DNA of 64,000 nt from Megalobrama amblycephala (lineage: Eukaryota > Chordata > Actinopteri > Cypriniformes > Xenocyprididae), in assembly GCF_018812025.1 (NCBI RefSeq), contig NC_063044.1, positions 39,848,743 through 39,912,742 on the forward strand, written 5' to 3'. Shown piece after piece: positions 34,251-46,916 of the stretch. Each line of letters begins with the position of its first letter. Position 1 is the stretch's first letter. Made by a program: the position numbers and the translations under genes. The notes under the pieces are model-generated. The model saw only the letters and a program-made list of their open reading frames with translations. It was not told the origin of the DNA and ran no database searches.

Positions 34251-36046
34251 GTGGTAAAAAAAAAAAAAAAGCCACTGATGTTCATATGTGAAGTCAGTGT
34301 TTCATCTGCTGCATGTGCTCTTTATCTGAAGATGAAGGGTGATCATTGAGACTTTTACATTTTAGGATGGGGGTCCCTCGCATGACTAAGATCATATTTG
34401 GGGGTCTGTGGCATCTAAAAGATTGAAAATCCCTGGACTATGGTGTATATATAGATGTCATTCACCTACTAGGTTTTCACCAAAACAAAGTTTCCCTTAC
34501 AACTGATTCAAAGTGACCTCATTATGCTAAACAATGACCAATGAATACTTTTTTAGAATAACATTTAGGCCTATTACAATAAAACTAAGTTACCCCCAAA
34601 AATATTCAACTATATTCAAGTGAGACAGTTCAGTTCAGAATTTGAACAGTTCACTGCCTGTGTAAGTGAATCTTTTTATTGACTCAAAGAATCGGTTCAT
34701 AAGAGTCATTTGTCGGCAAATCGAGTTTGTGTTGAATGCATGAAACACTGGTGTACACTATAATGTAAATACGACACCTCACAAAACCACATATAAACGC
34801 ACAAAAACTGTCCCAGACTGTCATCAATGACAACTAGAGTTTAAATTGTTCTCACAAGTTTATTTCAGGCAAGAGCTGTATTGTACAGTGTTGACAGCTT
34901 TGTTTATAACACAAGTGTTTATGAGACAACTGAGATCTATTCATCGGAATTAATAATTGCTGTTAAAATTATCAAGGGAAATAACAGAAAATTCAGATTT
35001 TTTTTTTTGTCATAATCATGCAGCCCTACACAAGCGCTCTGTGCCACAGAGACTTCATCAATATACCTCCAATGAAGAGGAGTGAGAATGGCCGATCTGA
35101 CAGCTCGAGAAGCAACTTCTCTCATTTGCAGACAAATTTGCAAGTCTTCACTAGTCAGTCATGGATGTTAATTGCTAAAGACAGGAAGACTCAAGAGTGA
35201 AAGGACAGTGTTATTGTATAAGCTAACAAATGGCACACAGTGAATTTAAAAAAAACATGCGCATCTGCAGCAAATTCATGCATTTAACACTACGCTTGAC
35301 GCAATGCAATGATGTCTTTGACATGGTGCTTCTTTAATTTAACAGCAGCACTCCATGACAATATGCCTAATCGAATGCATTCAACTGCACACATTAGCTA
35401 TTTACTTGGTTAGACACTAAATCATTCATCAATTGTGCCAATGGTGCAAAAGCTCAAACATCATTATGGGTTAAAATAAGCAAACAACAGTAGCTCTTGC
35501 ACTGTGAAAAATGTCTCTGACAGAAACCCTTCAACAATTAACTGCACATTTGAAGCAAAACAAAACGCTTAATGCCCACATTCGATGCGCATTGATACTT
35601 GACCAAATAACTCATTTGACATTAATAAATGTAAATTTCTTCTGACATTTGGAAATGATAATAAATTCATTTCCAATGCATCTGAATGGGCCTCTGCATT
35701 TGAAAATCACTCACAATTAAAGTGCCGATATGTGTTTGCAGGCTGCCTTTCATTCAGAAATGAATCAAATTAAAATGCCAATATGAATATAAATTAAGTC
35801 CTTATAGAAATGTCCAAACTTTCTGTGAAGAATCTGCCATCCACAGCTACTGTACATCTGCACCGAATACAAATGAAGGTGGAAGTCCTTAAAGAATCTC
35901 TTTGTGGAAAATTCAGATTGTCAGCAAAAGATGATAGTGGAAATATGACCTTTATTTTTCTTAAAAAAGAAAATGTTTGATTTTGTTGAAAGTGATTTGT
36001 GTAACTGCTAATAAAAACAGACAACCATAAGTAATTCATTTGTAAA
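34251..36046. other. Non-coding DNA, nothing recognised
   Basis: There are no clear repeat ends; A-runs at 34257-34271. No exon-like structure. Confidence 0.4.
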
Positions 36047-36280
36047 TTAAAGGGATAGTTCTACCAATGAAAATGAAAATTCTGACTGACTTTCTTCTGT
36101 GGAACATCAAAGAAGATGATCTGAAGAATGTTGGTAACCAAACATGACACCATACAATGACTTCCATTGTATGAGCAAAAAAAAAAGTTCTACAGAATCA
36201 AGAAAGTAATAGAGATTTGAAACAGCATGAGGGAGAGTAAATGATGGCAGTTTTCTTTTTTGCGTGAACTATTCCTTTAT
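36047..36280. mobile_element. Small TTAA-type MITE
   Basis: TTAA then AGGGATAGTTC at the left (36051-36061) and GAACTATTCCT at the right (36266-36276), 10 of 11 complementary. The right flank is TTAT instead of TTAA. The interior phrases (GAATGTTGGTAACCAAACA, GACTTCCATTGTATG, GAGGGAGAGTAAATGATGGCAG) match a very common cyprinid repeat. Confidence 0.85.
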
Positions 36281-36330
36281 TTTCCACCTCAAAAACACGT
36301 TTAAGCTGCCCACCATCGCAAAACTAGCTT

Positions 36331-36920
36331 AAGGCACGGTTGCCTTGATCCGAGCCCGAGCACGATTGTCCCCCCTCCCCACTCCCCCGCTGACATGCAC
36401 TCACACTGCACTTAACGTTCCAGGTCGAAGCACGCTTACGTCATATACGATGCAACTTTTTGAATGTAAGAAAACAGGAAGAAATGCACAGATACAGCCT
36501 AATATATTCATCATTTATGCCGCGCAGCGATTTTCACTTGCACGTATCAGAGGATTACTACAGCAGCTGATGTTAATGAAGGAATTTGTAGCTTTACTCG
36601 CAAACTACAATCCCTGTTCATCAAGGTGAGAATCAGACCCGTTATAAACCCAAATACACTCGATTTACATGTTTGCCCTCGTAATGATGACAGTAGTACA
36701 CACAAAAGCTGTTCCGTGCTCAGGCATGGTTTGCGCTCACACTGCATGCAAACCGCGCTCGAGCCTAACCGAACCGCGCTCTGGCCCACCTCTCCCAAGC
36801 GGGCCAGGGCCGGCTAAACGAACCACGCCAGGGCACGGAATGGACCACTCACACTTGTCAAACGAACCGAGCTTTGAGGGTACACGGCACGGTTCAGAGT
36901 GCCTAGTGTGAGTACACCCT
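36331..36920. mobile_element. Transposon with ..GTGTGAGTACACCCT end, left end truncated
   Basis: The right end GTGCCTAGTGTGAGTACACCCT and the inner GGCACGGTTCAGAGTGCC pair with the left GGCACGGTTGCC at 36333, but the outermost left bases (an AGGGTGTACTCACAC end) are missing. The interior has repeated GAACCG / CGCGCTC words. It is the same style as 42536-43271 and 52455-54208, whose ends also start AGGGTG..TCACAC. Confidence 0.65.
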
Positions 36921-38332
36921 TAATCGACAGCATAAATCTGGGGTGGGACTATCTGTCTGTCTGACCAACTGAAAGACATGCACACAAAAAGTATCTTAAT
37001 GCTTTGTTCTCAGTGTTCTCAGACGAAATACATTTTTGCAAGCAACATATATTTGCTAACATTTCAATATAGTATAGAAAATGTTTCACCACCAGTTTTG
37101 CAGTTTCATTCGGTGGTTCAGAAATTACACACTTCACCATTAATATTGCTTTTAACAGAATTATATTGATCTTAGTTCATCTTAACTACAGTGCATGTAG
37201 TTACTGAAGAAACAACTAAGATCAGATCAAGGACAGTGACCAAGGTTTTAACAATAAACAAAGCCCAAAAGAGGTCATTTGTATCTCAGTCTGCAAGGCA
37301 CACACAATTCATGAGACGAGCGATATTTACAGCATGACAAAGTCCTTGAGCATACACTGAGACGTCAGACCTTGGCAACCCATATGGATGTCAGGCAACT
37401 GTTGTTTTTCCCCTCTTGTTATTTTTCTTCATCTGTGCTCAGATTGACTGCTTGAAAATGAGAACTGCTGAGGCTCTCAGTGCCGAGTAACTCGAAATTG
37501 ACAGTGCAAATTGAACTGAAAACTTTAGGCATTTCCCCATGGAAGAACATACACCAAAGAGCAACCTCTGATGATTTATCTTGCAGCATTAATTTATGTG
37601 TTTCTGCAACTGTAATGCTGATAATGTGTTATTCCTTTTGCTTGGTTTTGTTGTTTTTTTAAGTTGGACAGGCGTAACAAGGATCAAAATCAGCATGCAT
37701 TCTTTATTAGAAGTTCTGGGGATCCAACCACAAGGTCATCATACAAAGGCAACGGAATGCTCTTTGTTTCTGTGAATCCTAATAAAATCCTCAGCAGGAC
37801 GACTAGTGAATGAATAAGGAAGAGGACTGCTTGGAATTCTGCTCCAAGATTAAGCCGGGCCAGGCCGAGGGGTCACAGAGGCTGAGGGAGATGGGAGGAT
37901 TCGCCATCCCGCCTTTCAGCTCTGCTGGGTCAGAAATTGAAATCCAACGGTACAGATGGATCTGAAATTGGAAGTAACTTTACAGATGGAAAAGATGAAA
38001 ACCTAGTTTGGGGAGTCCTGTAAGCTCTTGACAAGTGAAAGAATCAAATTAACCTCTGTGGCCGTTATAGTGGAATCGGCTTTACCTGCTCATTGAGACG
38101 CCCCCCTCCCTATGATGAGCTGAAGTCCTGTGAAGTTGTGTAATGAGAAATTAACCTGAGTTTAATGGTCCTGGATCTCTGAGGCACGGCCTGACAGAAC
38201 AGATGCGTGGATGGGAGTAACGCCTATCAGAGTTCATCTAGTTGAGTCAGGGTGATCTAGTACTTTTTGGACTCTTATAATGACTTTAAGTAAATGGAAT
38301 ACAAAATGGAGCACTAGATAATAAGTTGTTTT
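36921..38332. other. Non-coding DNA, nothing recognised
   Basis: There are no repeat ends and no exon that can be supported. Confidence 0.4.
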
Positions 38333-38355
38333 GGTAACACTTTATATTACTGTAA

Positions 38356-38807
38356 TTGACCCTTCGCAAAGAGCCGCCCCCCTTAGTTACTGTTACTTTG
38401 TCCGACAAGCCATAAATACATCGGACACTGACAACACGTCGACAGACAAGACAGAGCAGGTTACTTATGATATTAAACAAAGTCCCAACTTTCAAGTTGT
38501 GTAATTTGTTAAGAAATCCAAACAATAAAAACGTTTTGTGGCTCTTTAATGTGTCGTGACAGATTGCTGTAGTGCCTCAGCTCAAGCGGCTCGTAAACCG
38601 ATCATCTCTTCCTACTAGTTCATTTATAGCATCAAGTGAACATGAAAAGGAATGCTGTTTTAAACATGGAGAGACGTAAATACACACCATTTTTCAAGTT
38701 CAAGTCCACTGAGGTTAATCTTCTAACTCCTGACTGCTTTGTCAGACAAAATTTGGCGTTATGATTGGTTAGATCGCTTGTCAATCAAACTCCCGGCAAA
38801 GGGTCAA
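38356..38807. mobile_element. 452-bp element with TTGACCCTT ends
   Basis: It starts TTGACCCTTCGC and ends GGCAAAGGGTCAA, inverted with one mismatch over 12 bp. The flanks are GTAA on the left and TTAA on the right. The right TTAA is also the left target site of the next element. The interior is CpG-rich and has no gene. Confidence 0.75.
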
Positions 38808-39618
38808 TTAAAGCTGCAATCCAAGTTTTGCCTCTTTGTCGCCATCTCTTTTTGAAACCTGCAATTGCAGTTATTTGCAGAAATATCATCTTTTTGTGGG
38901 TCAGCATGGATGAATCTAATGTTTGCTGTCAGTCACCGCTCCGGTGTGGATACTGTACTTCAGAATCACAGATTCTACGTCTTGGAAATATGACCAAAAA
39001 AGTCATGTCTACCACTTGTGTTCTGAACAACCTGAAGGAAAAAAAAAAGCATTACAATAATTCTCGCTGCCAGTGGTGATTAACTAACGATCGCTTAGCT
39101 CATATCACATCAAAACGTGCAAATTATTATTATTGTTATACTTTGTTTTCTTAAATTGTTAATGTTAACAACATCAGCATTGCGTGACTATGTGTTTAGT
39201 GTGTATTAGGATTACCTGTAGATTTCAATTTCTGTACAGTATAATCTCTAATTGTCCATTTGTCATACAATACAATCCGCCATCAAACTGATGTTTAATT
39301 ACTGCAGCTGCTGTGAGAAAAGGCTATAAATGATCCGTCACCTGCAGCATCCTCACATGTGATATAGCCTACTAGCTGGGAATCTTTCTTCATGTAAACA
39401 GACGTTTGTAATGACGCAAAGACGAATGACGGCATGCTTCGAATTTCCAGTGGAACCCACCAGTACCACTTGAATTAGAAAACATTATTACAAGCTTAAC
39501 TGTTGTGAATCTGGCTAAAATAAGGAGACAGTTTTGAACACTGGCTGGTTATGTACTTGCTCAAAAAATTGATTTTGGACAATTTTTAACCAAAACAAGT
39601 TACGGACTGCAGCTTTAA
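38808..39618. mobile_element. TTAA-flanked transposon (AGCTGCA ends)
   Basis: The body is 38812-39614 with TTAA at 38808-38811 and 39615-39618. The ends are AGCTGCAATCC and GGACTGCAGCT (10 of 11 match). A 104-codon frame (38765-39079) runs across its left border and is therefore spurious. Confidence 0.85.
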
Positions 39619-39916
39619 TTCATTAGGTATCACTAACTAATAATGAACAATAACTTTTTATTACAGCATTTATAAATGTAGATTAATGTTCATTTATAAA
39701 CATGCTAATTCAAGTTCATTCATAATAGGTTCATGTATATTTTTATACAATATAAATGTTTTAAATAATAAATTGAATAAATACGAAAACATGTTTCACT
39801 TTCAAGAATTAATGAATATCTTCTTCACACATTTGTCCATCTTGGTTAATGTTAAATTATAAATATATCTCATGTCTATTATTAGATCATGTTAGTTCTT
39901 AATGAAGCAATATAAC

Positions 39917-39950
39917 TTTATTTTATTTTATTTTATTTTATTTTTTTTAA
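39917..39950. repeat. (TTTTA)n short tandem repeat
   Basis: About five TTTTA units followed by a T-run. Confidence 0.9.
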
Positions 39951-41378
39951 TTAGACCAATTATGATTCTGAAAGAAAACATGCCAGGAGCCAACTGTTGC
40001 TATAGTAACAAACACAACTTTCACATGCATCTGATTGACAGATGCACCGTTTCAGTGTTGTTGTTAATGTTGTGAACATTTCAGCAGTTTGCTTTGTACA
40101 TTCATTTTAATAGCATTAATTATCTGTGCAGGTGCATTTTAGGCACTTTTGTTCAGATAAGACAAAAACATTTTCACAGATTTGTTTCAGAACATATCTG
40201 TGTAAACTCAAACTCTGACAGCACGAATCAGTATTAAATATATCTAATAAATCCTGCAAAAATTGTAAATCACAAGCAAATTCTGCCAAATTTGAGCCAC
40301 CATTACAAAATCATAAAACTTTTTAAAATGATATAATATGCACCAGGTTTAATATGTTCAATTGCAAAATCACAAAGTGCCGACTAAAGATATAAAGAAA
40401 ACAATGAAGCTGCTCATCTGTAATTGAATATAAAAAGTACAAATAGCACGATGGAGCCCTTGATAGCTCAAAATAACTACCAAATGTATGTAAATGACAT
40501 TTATTAGCACCTGTGACTCGCAGAGCTTGTGGATTCAGCATTAGAGGATTATAATAACTCTTTGCAATGGCTTAGCCTAATGCATCCTGCCTCTCATTGA
40601 TAACTGCAAACCTGTGCCTTGACTGCAGCACCCTAACAGCCTGCTAAGCCACATCATTAGGCTTTCATGGTCTCTTAAATTATCACAGTGCAATTTTCTC
40701 TATTTCTATAAACTGTAAAAACCGACAATGGACTCCAGCATCAGTCAGAGAAAATAGCAGTGACACATTCATCATGCCATAGACTCACACATCACAGCAT
40801 GGTATGTTCAAAACTACACATTTTCAAAATTGACTGGTCTATCTCAACAACCATTCAGGCTTCAAGATCCATTCCTACTTAGATTAGTGATAGAACAATA
40901 GCTCTTAGAAACTCTCAACAATAACCATGAAACAAAACAGCAAATGTTAGAATGAACAAAAGACAAATATGTAACATTCGTAAAACAAAGTCGTTAATGT
41001 TCCGGAGTCACATTCTCTCCTGACGGAGTGAATCATCAAGGGAGTGGGAGCACCTGCTGCGGGAACCACATTAAGCTAATTTTAGTTAAAATGTTTTAAA
41101 ACATGCAGGTTTATCAGGCAGACAAATGTCATTTCTGCAGAGAAGCTCATCACTCATCCCAGCATGCTCTCTGTTTGAGATTACTCTCCGGCTGTCGGCG
41201 GCCTCGCTCAGCCATTCTGCCCTAACGCAATTAGCACGGCTCAACGCTGTCATGACATATTCTCATGACTTCAAATAATAACATTGTTTATGAAGAGTTT
41301 GTGTGTTCTTGTGTAGCCTTTGCTGTGTTCCGTTTTGGGAAGTTAAAAGGAAAGACCCCCCCCCCCCAGCTGAAGGCT
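39951..41378. other. Non-coding DNA; C12 run at 41356-41367
   Basis: No gene or repeat ends are recognised. The homopolymer C run is unusual for this AT-rich window. Confidence 0.45.
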
Positions 41379-42535
41379 TTAAATGGAAAGTTCACCCAAA
41401 AATTAAAGGGGTGGTTCATTGCAATTTCACTTTTTTAACTTTAGTTAGTGTGTAATGTTGCTGCTTGAGCATAAACAGTATCTGCAAAGTTACAACGCTG
41501 AAAGTTCAATGCAAACATTATGGCAGTTTAATGCCTACAAAAACGACTGGTTTTTGGACTACAATGAGCTTCTTCCCGGGTTGGTGACATCATATACCCT
41601 GCAAAACACTGCCTCCGGGAACACGCAACAAAGTGGGCGAGACCATGTCGCACGGCATTATGGAAGCGGAAGAGTTGTCTAAAATGAGATAATAGGACCC
41701 ATTATAATAATCAGCGATATTGTCTACACTGTCCACACAGGTTCCAGAATCTACACAAGTTCAATGCTGGATTTGCACAAAGACTATTACTGAAAGAAGC
41801 AGTTCCCACTTTAAAAGCAGAAGCTGCTGTTTATTGGCTCCGAACTGTAAGTACGTTTTACACGTAAGTATGTTTGTCTTTTAAACGTATAGTTCTGTTG
41901 CTGTTTTTTGGTTGCATCAAGGACGTAGACAAAGACCAATGCGTTTTTGCTTCGCTAGCCAGTTAGCTAAATTCTATTGCATACTTCTCCAACAAATGCC
42001 AACAAACACCAACAAACTTCTATGTTCATAGACAAACAGTTGTTCATGCTATAAATTAAACGCTACCTTTACAAAAAATGCTACTACTCAGTCATGTATT
42101 CGGCTACAGTAACGCTTTAATCAGGATAAAACCATATATTGAAAGCTAACAAACAGCAGTGACAGAATATCTAAACACTTTGACACAAACACAAAATTAA
42201 ATACCATTCATAAACGTCCTTTAAAAGCCGCGATTGCAGAGGTTCTGCTTGACCCTCTTCATCTGGGTCTGATTTGGGCTCAATTTGATAAGGCAATATA
42301 GACACAATTATTTACATTTCCACTAAGCACATGTAACAACTAATGGTAAGGGGTGTGGCGTTTCCAGACACTTCACCGAATCACAATACACTGGGCCAGC
42401 TAACCAATCTGAGCACATTGTGTATTTTGGAGGGAGTGGCTTCATAGAACCAGGAAGTCAAACAAGCCGTTCAAATGACAATAGAAACAGAGGTGTAGAA
42501 TAAAGGTAAAATATATGAAAAATACAGCTTTTTTA

Positions 42536-43271
42536 AGGGTGCTTTCACACTTGTAGTTTGGTTCGTTTGGTTCATTTGGTCCGGACCAAAGAAGAAAAAA
42601 AAAACATGTAGTCCTGGTCCGATTAGCATTCAGATTGGCAATTTTATCACCGAACCAAAAGATACCGAACCTTCAGGCATAGGGATACATTCACAACGTG
42701 ATTGGTCGGATTTTATAACGTCTTGCCTATTTTGAGACGGAACTTACCGAACATCCAAAACAGTGCTGTTTTCTGAGGTAAATGCGCTCGTTGTGTGTGT
42801 GTAGCGGTGCATAGCCTGCATGTGATGGTATTTTGGCCAACTGGAAACTCGTGAAGAGCTTATAAAATGTGTAAAGGAGTCAAAACAGCGGCGGGAATCC
42901 ATCCGTCACACACACAAACGATCTGCTGCGTGGAGACGTGCATCTGATGCCTGTCATGGGCAAACTCGCGACTATGACGAGAAAAACTGACATGCGTGAG
43001 GATTCTGTCCATTTTAGGGTCTCGTCCTCCTGTTTTTGTTTCGGTTACATGTCTTTGGTACATGTTGCATTCATATATCATTCGAACCGCACCAGAGTTC
43101 GTTTGGAAGCGGACCGAGACCCATCTTTTCAGCGGTCTCGGTCCGCTTGTTTGGTGCGCACCAGGGTTCGGATGGCAGCGTTCACATATGTTCAAATGAA
43201 CCGCACTAACCGAGCAATCGCACCAGGGTTCGTTTTAATCGAACCAAACATGACAAGTGTGAACGCACCCT
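42536..43271. mobile_element. Innermost element: AGGGTGCTTTCACAC ends
   Basis: The left end AGGGTGCTTTCACACTTGT and the right end ACAAGTGTGAACGCACCCT are complementary with one mismatch. Inner GGTTCG / CGAACC words are repeated at both sides. The interior contains a strong local inverted pair, AGCGGACCGAGACC (43108-43121) against GGTCTCGGTCCGCT (43134-43147). No clear target duplication. The open frames on both strands over 42860-43273 follow from this symmetry and are not genes. Confidence 0.88.
43108..43147. repeat. 14-bp hairpin inside the innermost element
   Basis: AGCGGACCGAGACC and GGTCTCGGTCCGCT are exact complements separated by 12 nt. Confidence 0.85.
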
Positions 43272-43975
43272 AAAAAAACGAAGCATTAAGACATGTTAAA
43301 CTGTGCCCCCAAAACACAGTCAAGCCTAGAAAAAAACACTGAACCACCCCTTTAAAATTGTGTCCTCATTTACACACCCCTGTGTTGTTCCAAACCTCCA
43401 TGACTTAATTTCTTTTCATGAAATTTTGAAGAATTGTCATTCTGTTCCATGCACTTCAAGTGAATAGAGCTTTCAAGCTCAAAAAGGATGCAAAAGCTCC
43501 ATAAAATTATCATAAAAGTATTCTTATGACTTGTCTTCCAGTATATTCTAAGTCTACTAAAGCCATTCGATAGCTCTGTGTGATGAACATCTCAAAATTT
43601 AAGTCCTTATTCACTGATAATCTCTTTTTAATCCACTGAGAGTGGATCAGCACATTGAAATCATTCAGATTCAGTTTTGTGATCCGAATGAAATCATTTT
43701 TTGTAAAAGATCTAATTTAAAAGATCAATTTGTTGACAAATCACTCATGAATGCAAGATTTTCAGTGAATAACGACTCACACAAGGACATAATATGATTT
43801 TATGTTTAGAATATGGAGCACAAGAGGTATAAACCAACTTTATGATACTTGCATTGATGTTTAAAACCTTTGGGGGGTTTTTGTTTTGTTTTTTCCATTA
43901 AAGAAATAAAGTCATACAGGTTTGGAACGACAGTTAATGATGACAGAATTTTCATTTTTTGGGTGAACTCTATCT

Positions 43976-44946
43976 TCAAAGTGCCCATATTATGCCATTT
44001 TTAAGGTTCATAATATTGTTTTGGGATTCTCCTACAACAGATTTACATGCATGAAAGGCCAAAAAAACATGTTTCATTTTCTCATAATATACATTAAAAT
44101 ATCACCTCATTTCTCAAAGATTCTTAAACGATTCGTTAGGTATTCAATCAACCAGAAACTCAATCGCAAGCATGAATGGAGCAGGACGTTTCTCAGTGGT
44201 GTTACTTAGTTTATAGTATAAGACATTAATTGAAATATTTTTAGACAATAGTGGATCCACAGCTGATTGGCAGAACTATAACGTGAGTTAGCCGTTTAGC
44301 CGGAGACCTAGAGCTGCACTGGGTGTACACAATATAACATACAAAACGACATATTTTGAACAATCGATAGAAAATATAAACATCAATTATTAATCATACT
44401 TATAAATAGTGATTCAGAGGAGCAAGCTGGTCCAAATAAACTGGGTACTGACCCATCCTTCAAGAGCATGCTTTTAGCGAATCCCGCATTGAACTCCACG
44501 AGATTTGAGTAGCAGTTGTCAGTAAAATAATTGAAACACAACAAAAGATTGGGATTGTGCTGCTGTGGTATCATTGAAAAAAATAATTTTAAACACTGAT
44601 TCTTCACAGCCTCATTATTCAGAAGTGAAAATAAAACACATTTACTTTAACAGAGTAGGACACAGCGTCTTCTCAACATGATGTTAACCATACAAAAAAG
44701 CTACAGTGTTCAAGTTGTTTGCGAGTGGACAGCATAGAATTAGGCAAATGTGTTATCCAGTGATGTGTACCCTTCACAGAAGTGGGATTCGAATTACCGA
44801 AAACACATTTAGGCTGTTCAGATTCGATTCTTTCTTTTGAGAGACAATAACTTTATTTATTGTGCAGGTCGTTTACGTTCACAGACAGCTACATTACACG
44901 TTGCATGAAAGGTAATATTGGAAAAAGCATAATGGGGGCACTTTAA
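43976..44946. mobile_element. TTAA-type element abutting the nest (AGTGCCC ends)
   Basis: The body is 43980-44942. The ends are AGTGCCCATATTATGC and GCATAATGGGGGCACT (14 of 16 match). The left flank TCAA is shared with the right flank of the preceding element; the right flank is TTAA (44943-44946). No transposase is seen. Confidence 0.8.
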
Positions 44947-46225
44947 CCATAAAATGAAAGTCAAACACTTCACAGTGAAAACCACCATGTACAAATTTTA
45001 ACCTAACAATAATTACACTGCAAGGCTTCTGAGTTCTGAGTTCAACAAGCCACCTGTATGTACATATTTAATAACTGCTGTTTGAATATTGAGCTCAGCG
45101 GACAGCTTAAATACAAAATTAATCAATGCTTTAGGGCTTAATATCTTGCTGTTTAAAACAGACTGCACTGATTTGCCTGCTGCCTGAATCAAACCCAAAC
45201 GATAGAATCAAAGGCATTATCTGACGATAACAGTGAAAGCCAAAGAACCTGATCAGATCACCAATCACCCATCTGAACACAAGGAACGCTCTGAAAAGAA
45301 TTCTGTTGTTTTCTTCTGAAAGAAAGCACATTGGTTTTTGCCTTCTCAGGTGATGGTGTCTCACACTAACTGCTAGCCTCAGCAGGTCGGAGCATTCAGA
45401 AAGGCAATAAACTCCCACAGTGCAATCCCGAGCCGGGCTTCATTTGATTCCAAATCTGATTTGAATACACTGGCGTATGACTTGTTTGTGGGGCAGAATA
45501 AAGACATTCTATCCATCAAAATCTCCACGGTGTCTTTCCTGAAACTGGGAAGCCATCCCACGAGACAATTAATCTGATTTGAAATGTATGGCACCATCCC
45601 AGACTCTTATGTGAATGCTTATTGATTTACTGTACACCACACATCCATATTCTTTCAGTGGACGCTGAATATGCATGTCATCTAATACCTTTCAATATGT
45701 GTGTTTATCAAACTCTATGTGTATAAGTGTGTAAGTGAGAGAGTGAGTGAATGAGTAAAGGAAGAGCAAATGGGTTTCATGTGAGTGAGAGAGAGATAGG
45801 TCGGGTTTTCTTTCACTGGTCAGAGCTATGGTCTGCATTAGGGCATTTGCTCGGTGCAGAGCTGCATTTAAAATGACTCAATCATTTGTTTGTTGTAACA
45901 GAATGCAAATATGAAATGATGCCATATGAAATATTAGACAGAGGGATATGGCAATAACAAAGGGAAAGAAAGATTTTAACTGAGTGCAGTGGAGCCTAAT
46001 CTGAAGCAATACCATTTATTTGTTGACTAATGGGCTATTTGCTATTCTATTGGTCTGATATTGCACTATGAAACGGTCACAAGCAAAGGTTTGTGAACTC
46101 ATGGGAATGAACTGGAGTTCTGCATCAACAGCCTCTAAATGTGGCCTGATCGCCAAAATCATAACAAAACATGAACAAAAAAAAAACCTTCTTTATATAA
46201 ATATAAAGCATGCATTTGATTGCCT
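44947..46225. other. Non-coding DNA, nothing recognised
   Basis: Short GTGA/GTGAGA-rich stretch at 45735-45796. No gene or repeat ends. Confidence 0.45.
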
Positions 46226-46434
46226 TTTACACTACTGTTCAAGTTTGGGGTCAGTACGTTATTTTTTTCTTTTATCAAATAAAGTTTCGACAATTTTATT
46301 TAGCAAGAATGCATTAAATTGATCAAAGGTGACAGTAAAGATTTTTACATTGTTACAAATTTTCAAAAGACGAATATAAAGTTTTTGAACCTGTAACCTG
46401 TTTGAACTTTACTTAAACTTTTATTTTGAACTTC

Positions 46435-46743
46435 AAAAAAAGGCGGCAAAATATCTGGAGTTGTGTAAACATGTAATTATTTGAGGTGAATGTATGTTGT
46501 CTGCATCATGGAATCTTCCGTAGACGGGGCCATGACGTTAAGATGGCCACCGGAACGTTCAGTGGTGGGTGTGGTAAAATTGGCGTGAGCATGGTTGGAG
46601 TACCGCCACTTTTAAGTCTGTTTGGTGACATGTGTTTTGTACAATTTTTATTTATTTTTGGTTTATTTTTGGTTTGTAGCACTATTTATTTTTTCAGTAT
46701 GGTGGGATTTATTTTTCTACTTTTTGTGAAAAAAATTTTTGGG
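46435..46743 (+). mobile_element. Unidentified ~309-bp insertion in the dispersed repeat
   Basis: The host repeat reads ..TTTTGAACTTC up to 46434 and resumes CATCAAATGAAAATCCTG at 46744. The inserted stretch starts with an A-run and GGCGGCAAAATATC, has a GC-richer part (CGTAGACGGGGCCATGACG, GATGGCCACCGGAACG), then a T-rich part. I cannot assign a family and see no target duplication. A 120-codon frame (46486-46848) crosses its right border, so it is not a gene. Confidence 0.5.
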
Positions 46744-46916
46744 CATCAAATGAAAATCCTGTTGTCCTCGTCACCTCTAACCGCAAGGTTCATCCATAAC
46801 AGTTTCCATAAAAACAATATTAATCAGCACAACTGTTTTCAACATTGATAATAAAGAGAAATGTTTCTTGAGCATCAAATCATCATATTAGAATGATTTC
46901 TGAAGATTCATGTGAC

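Larger units (their letters stand above)
38333..39945. mobile_element. GGTAACACTTTATATT-type element holding two abutting insertions
   Basis: The left end GGTAACACTTTATATTACTGTAA is separated by about 1.26 kb from the rest (TCACTAACTAATAATGAACAATAACTTTTTATTACAGCATTTATAAATG.., the usual continuation of this repeat type). The gap holds two elements, 38356-38807 and 38812-39614. The right end fades into a TTTTA tract, so its boundary is approximate. Confidence 0.65.
41403..43355. mobile_element. Middle element: TTAA-flanked, AGGGGTGGTTCA ends
   Basis: The body is 41407-43351, exact 12-bp inverted ends AGGGGTGGTTCA / TGAACCACCCCT, TTAA at both borders (41403-41406 and 43352-43355). Its left 90 bp (TTAACTTTAGTTAGTGTGTAATGTTGCTG.. 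TCTGCAAAGTTA) recurs at 50000-50070 in reverse and at 56740-56805. It carries the element at 42536-43271. The 75-codon frame at 41455-41682 shows no domain. Confidence 0.9.
41379..43979. mobile_element. Outer element of a three-level nest (TTAA type)
   Basis: The body is 41383-43975. The left end ATGGAAAGTTCACCCAAAAAT pairs imperfectly with the right end TTTTTTGGGTGAACTCTATCT. The phrases GTTGTTCCAAACCTCCATGACTT (left) and CATACAGGTTTGGAACGACA (right) extend the inverted structure, as in the common cyprinid element type. The flanks are TTAA (41379-41382) and TCAA (43976-43979). It is interrupted by the element at 41407-43351. Confidence 0.8.

Noticed and set aside
42860..43273. Overlapping ~111-codon frames on both strands
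   Set aside because: They lie inside a transposon whose internal symmetry and GC content keep both strands open. No domain is seen.
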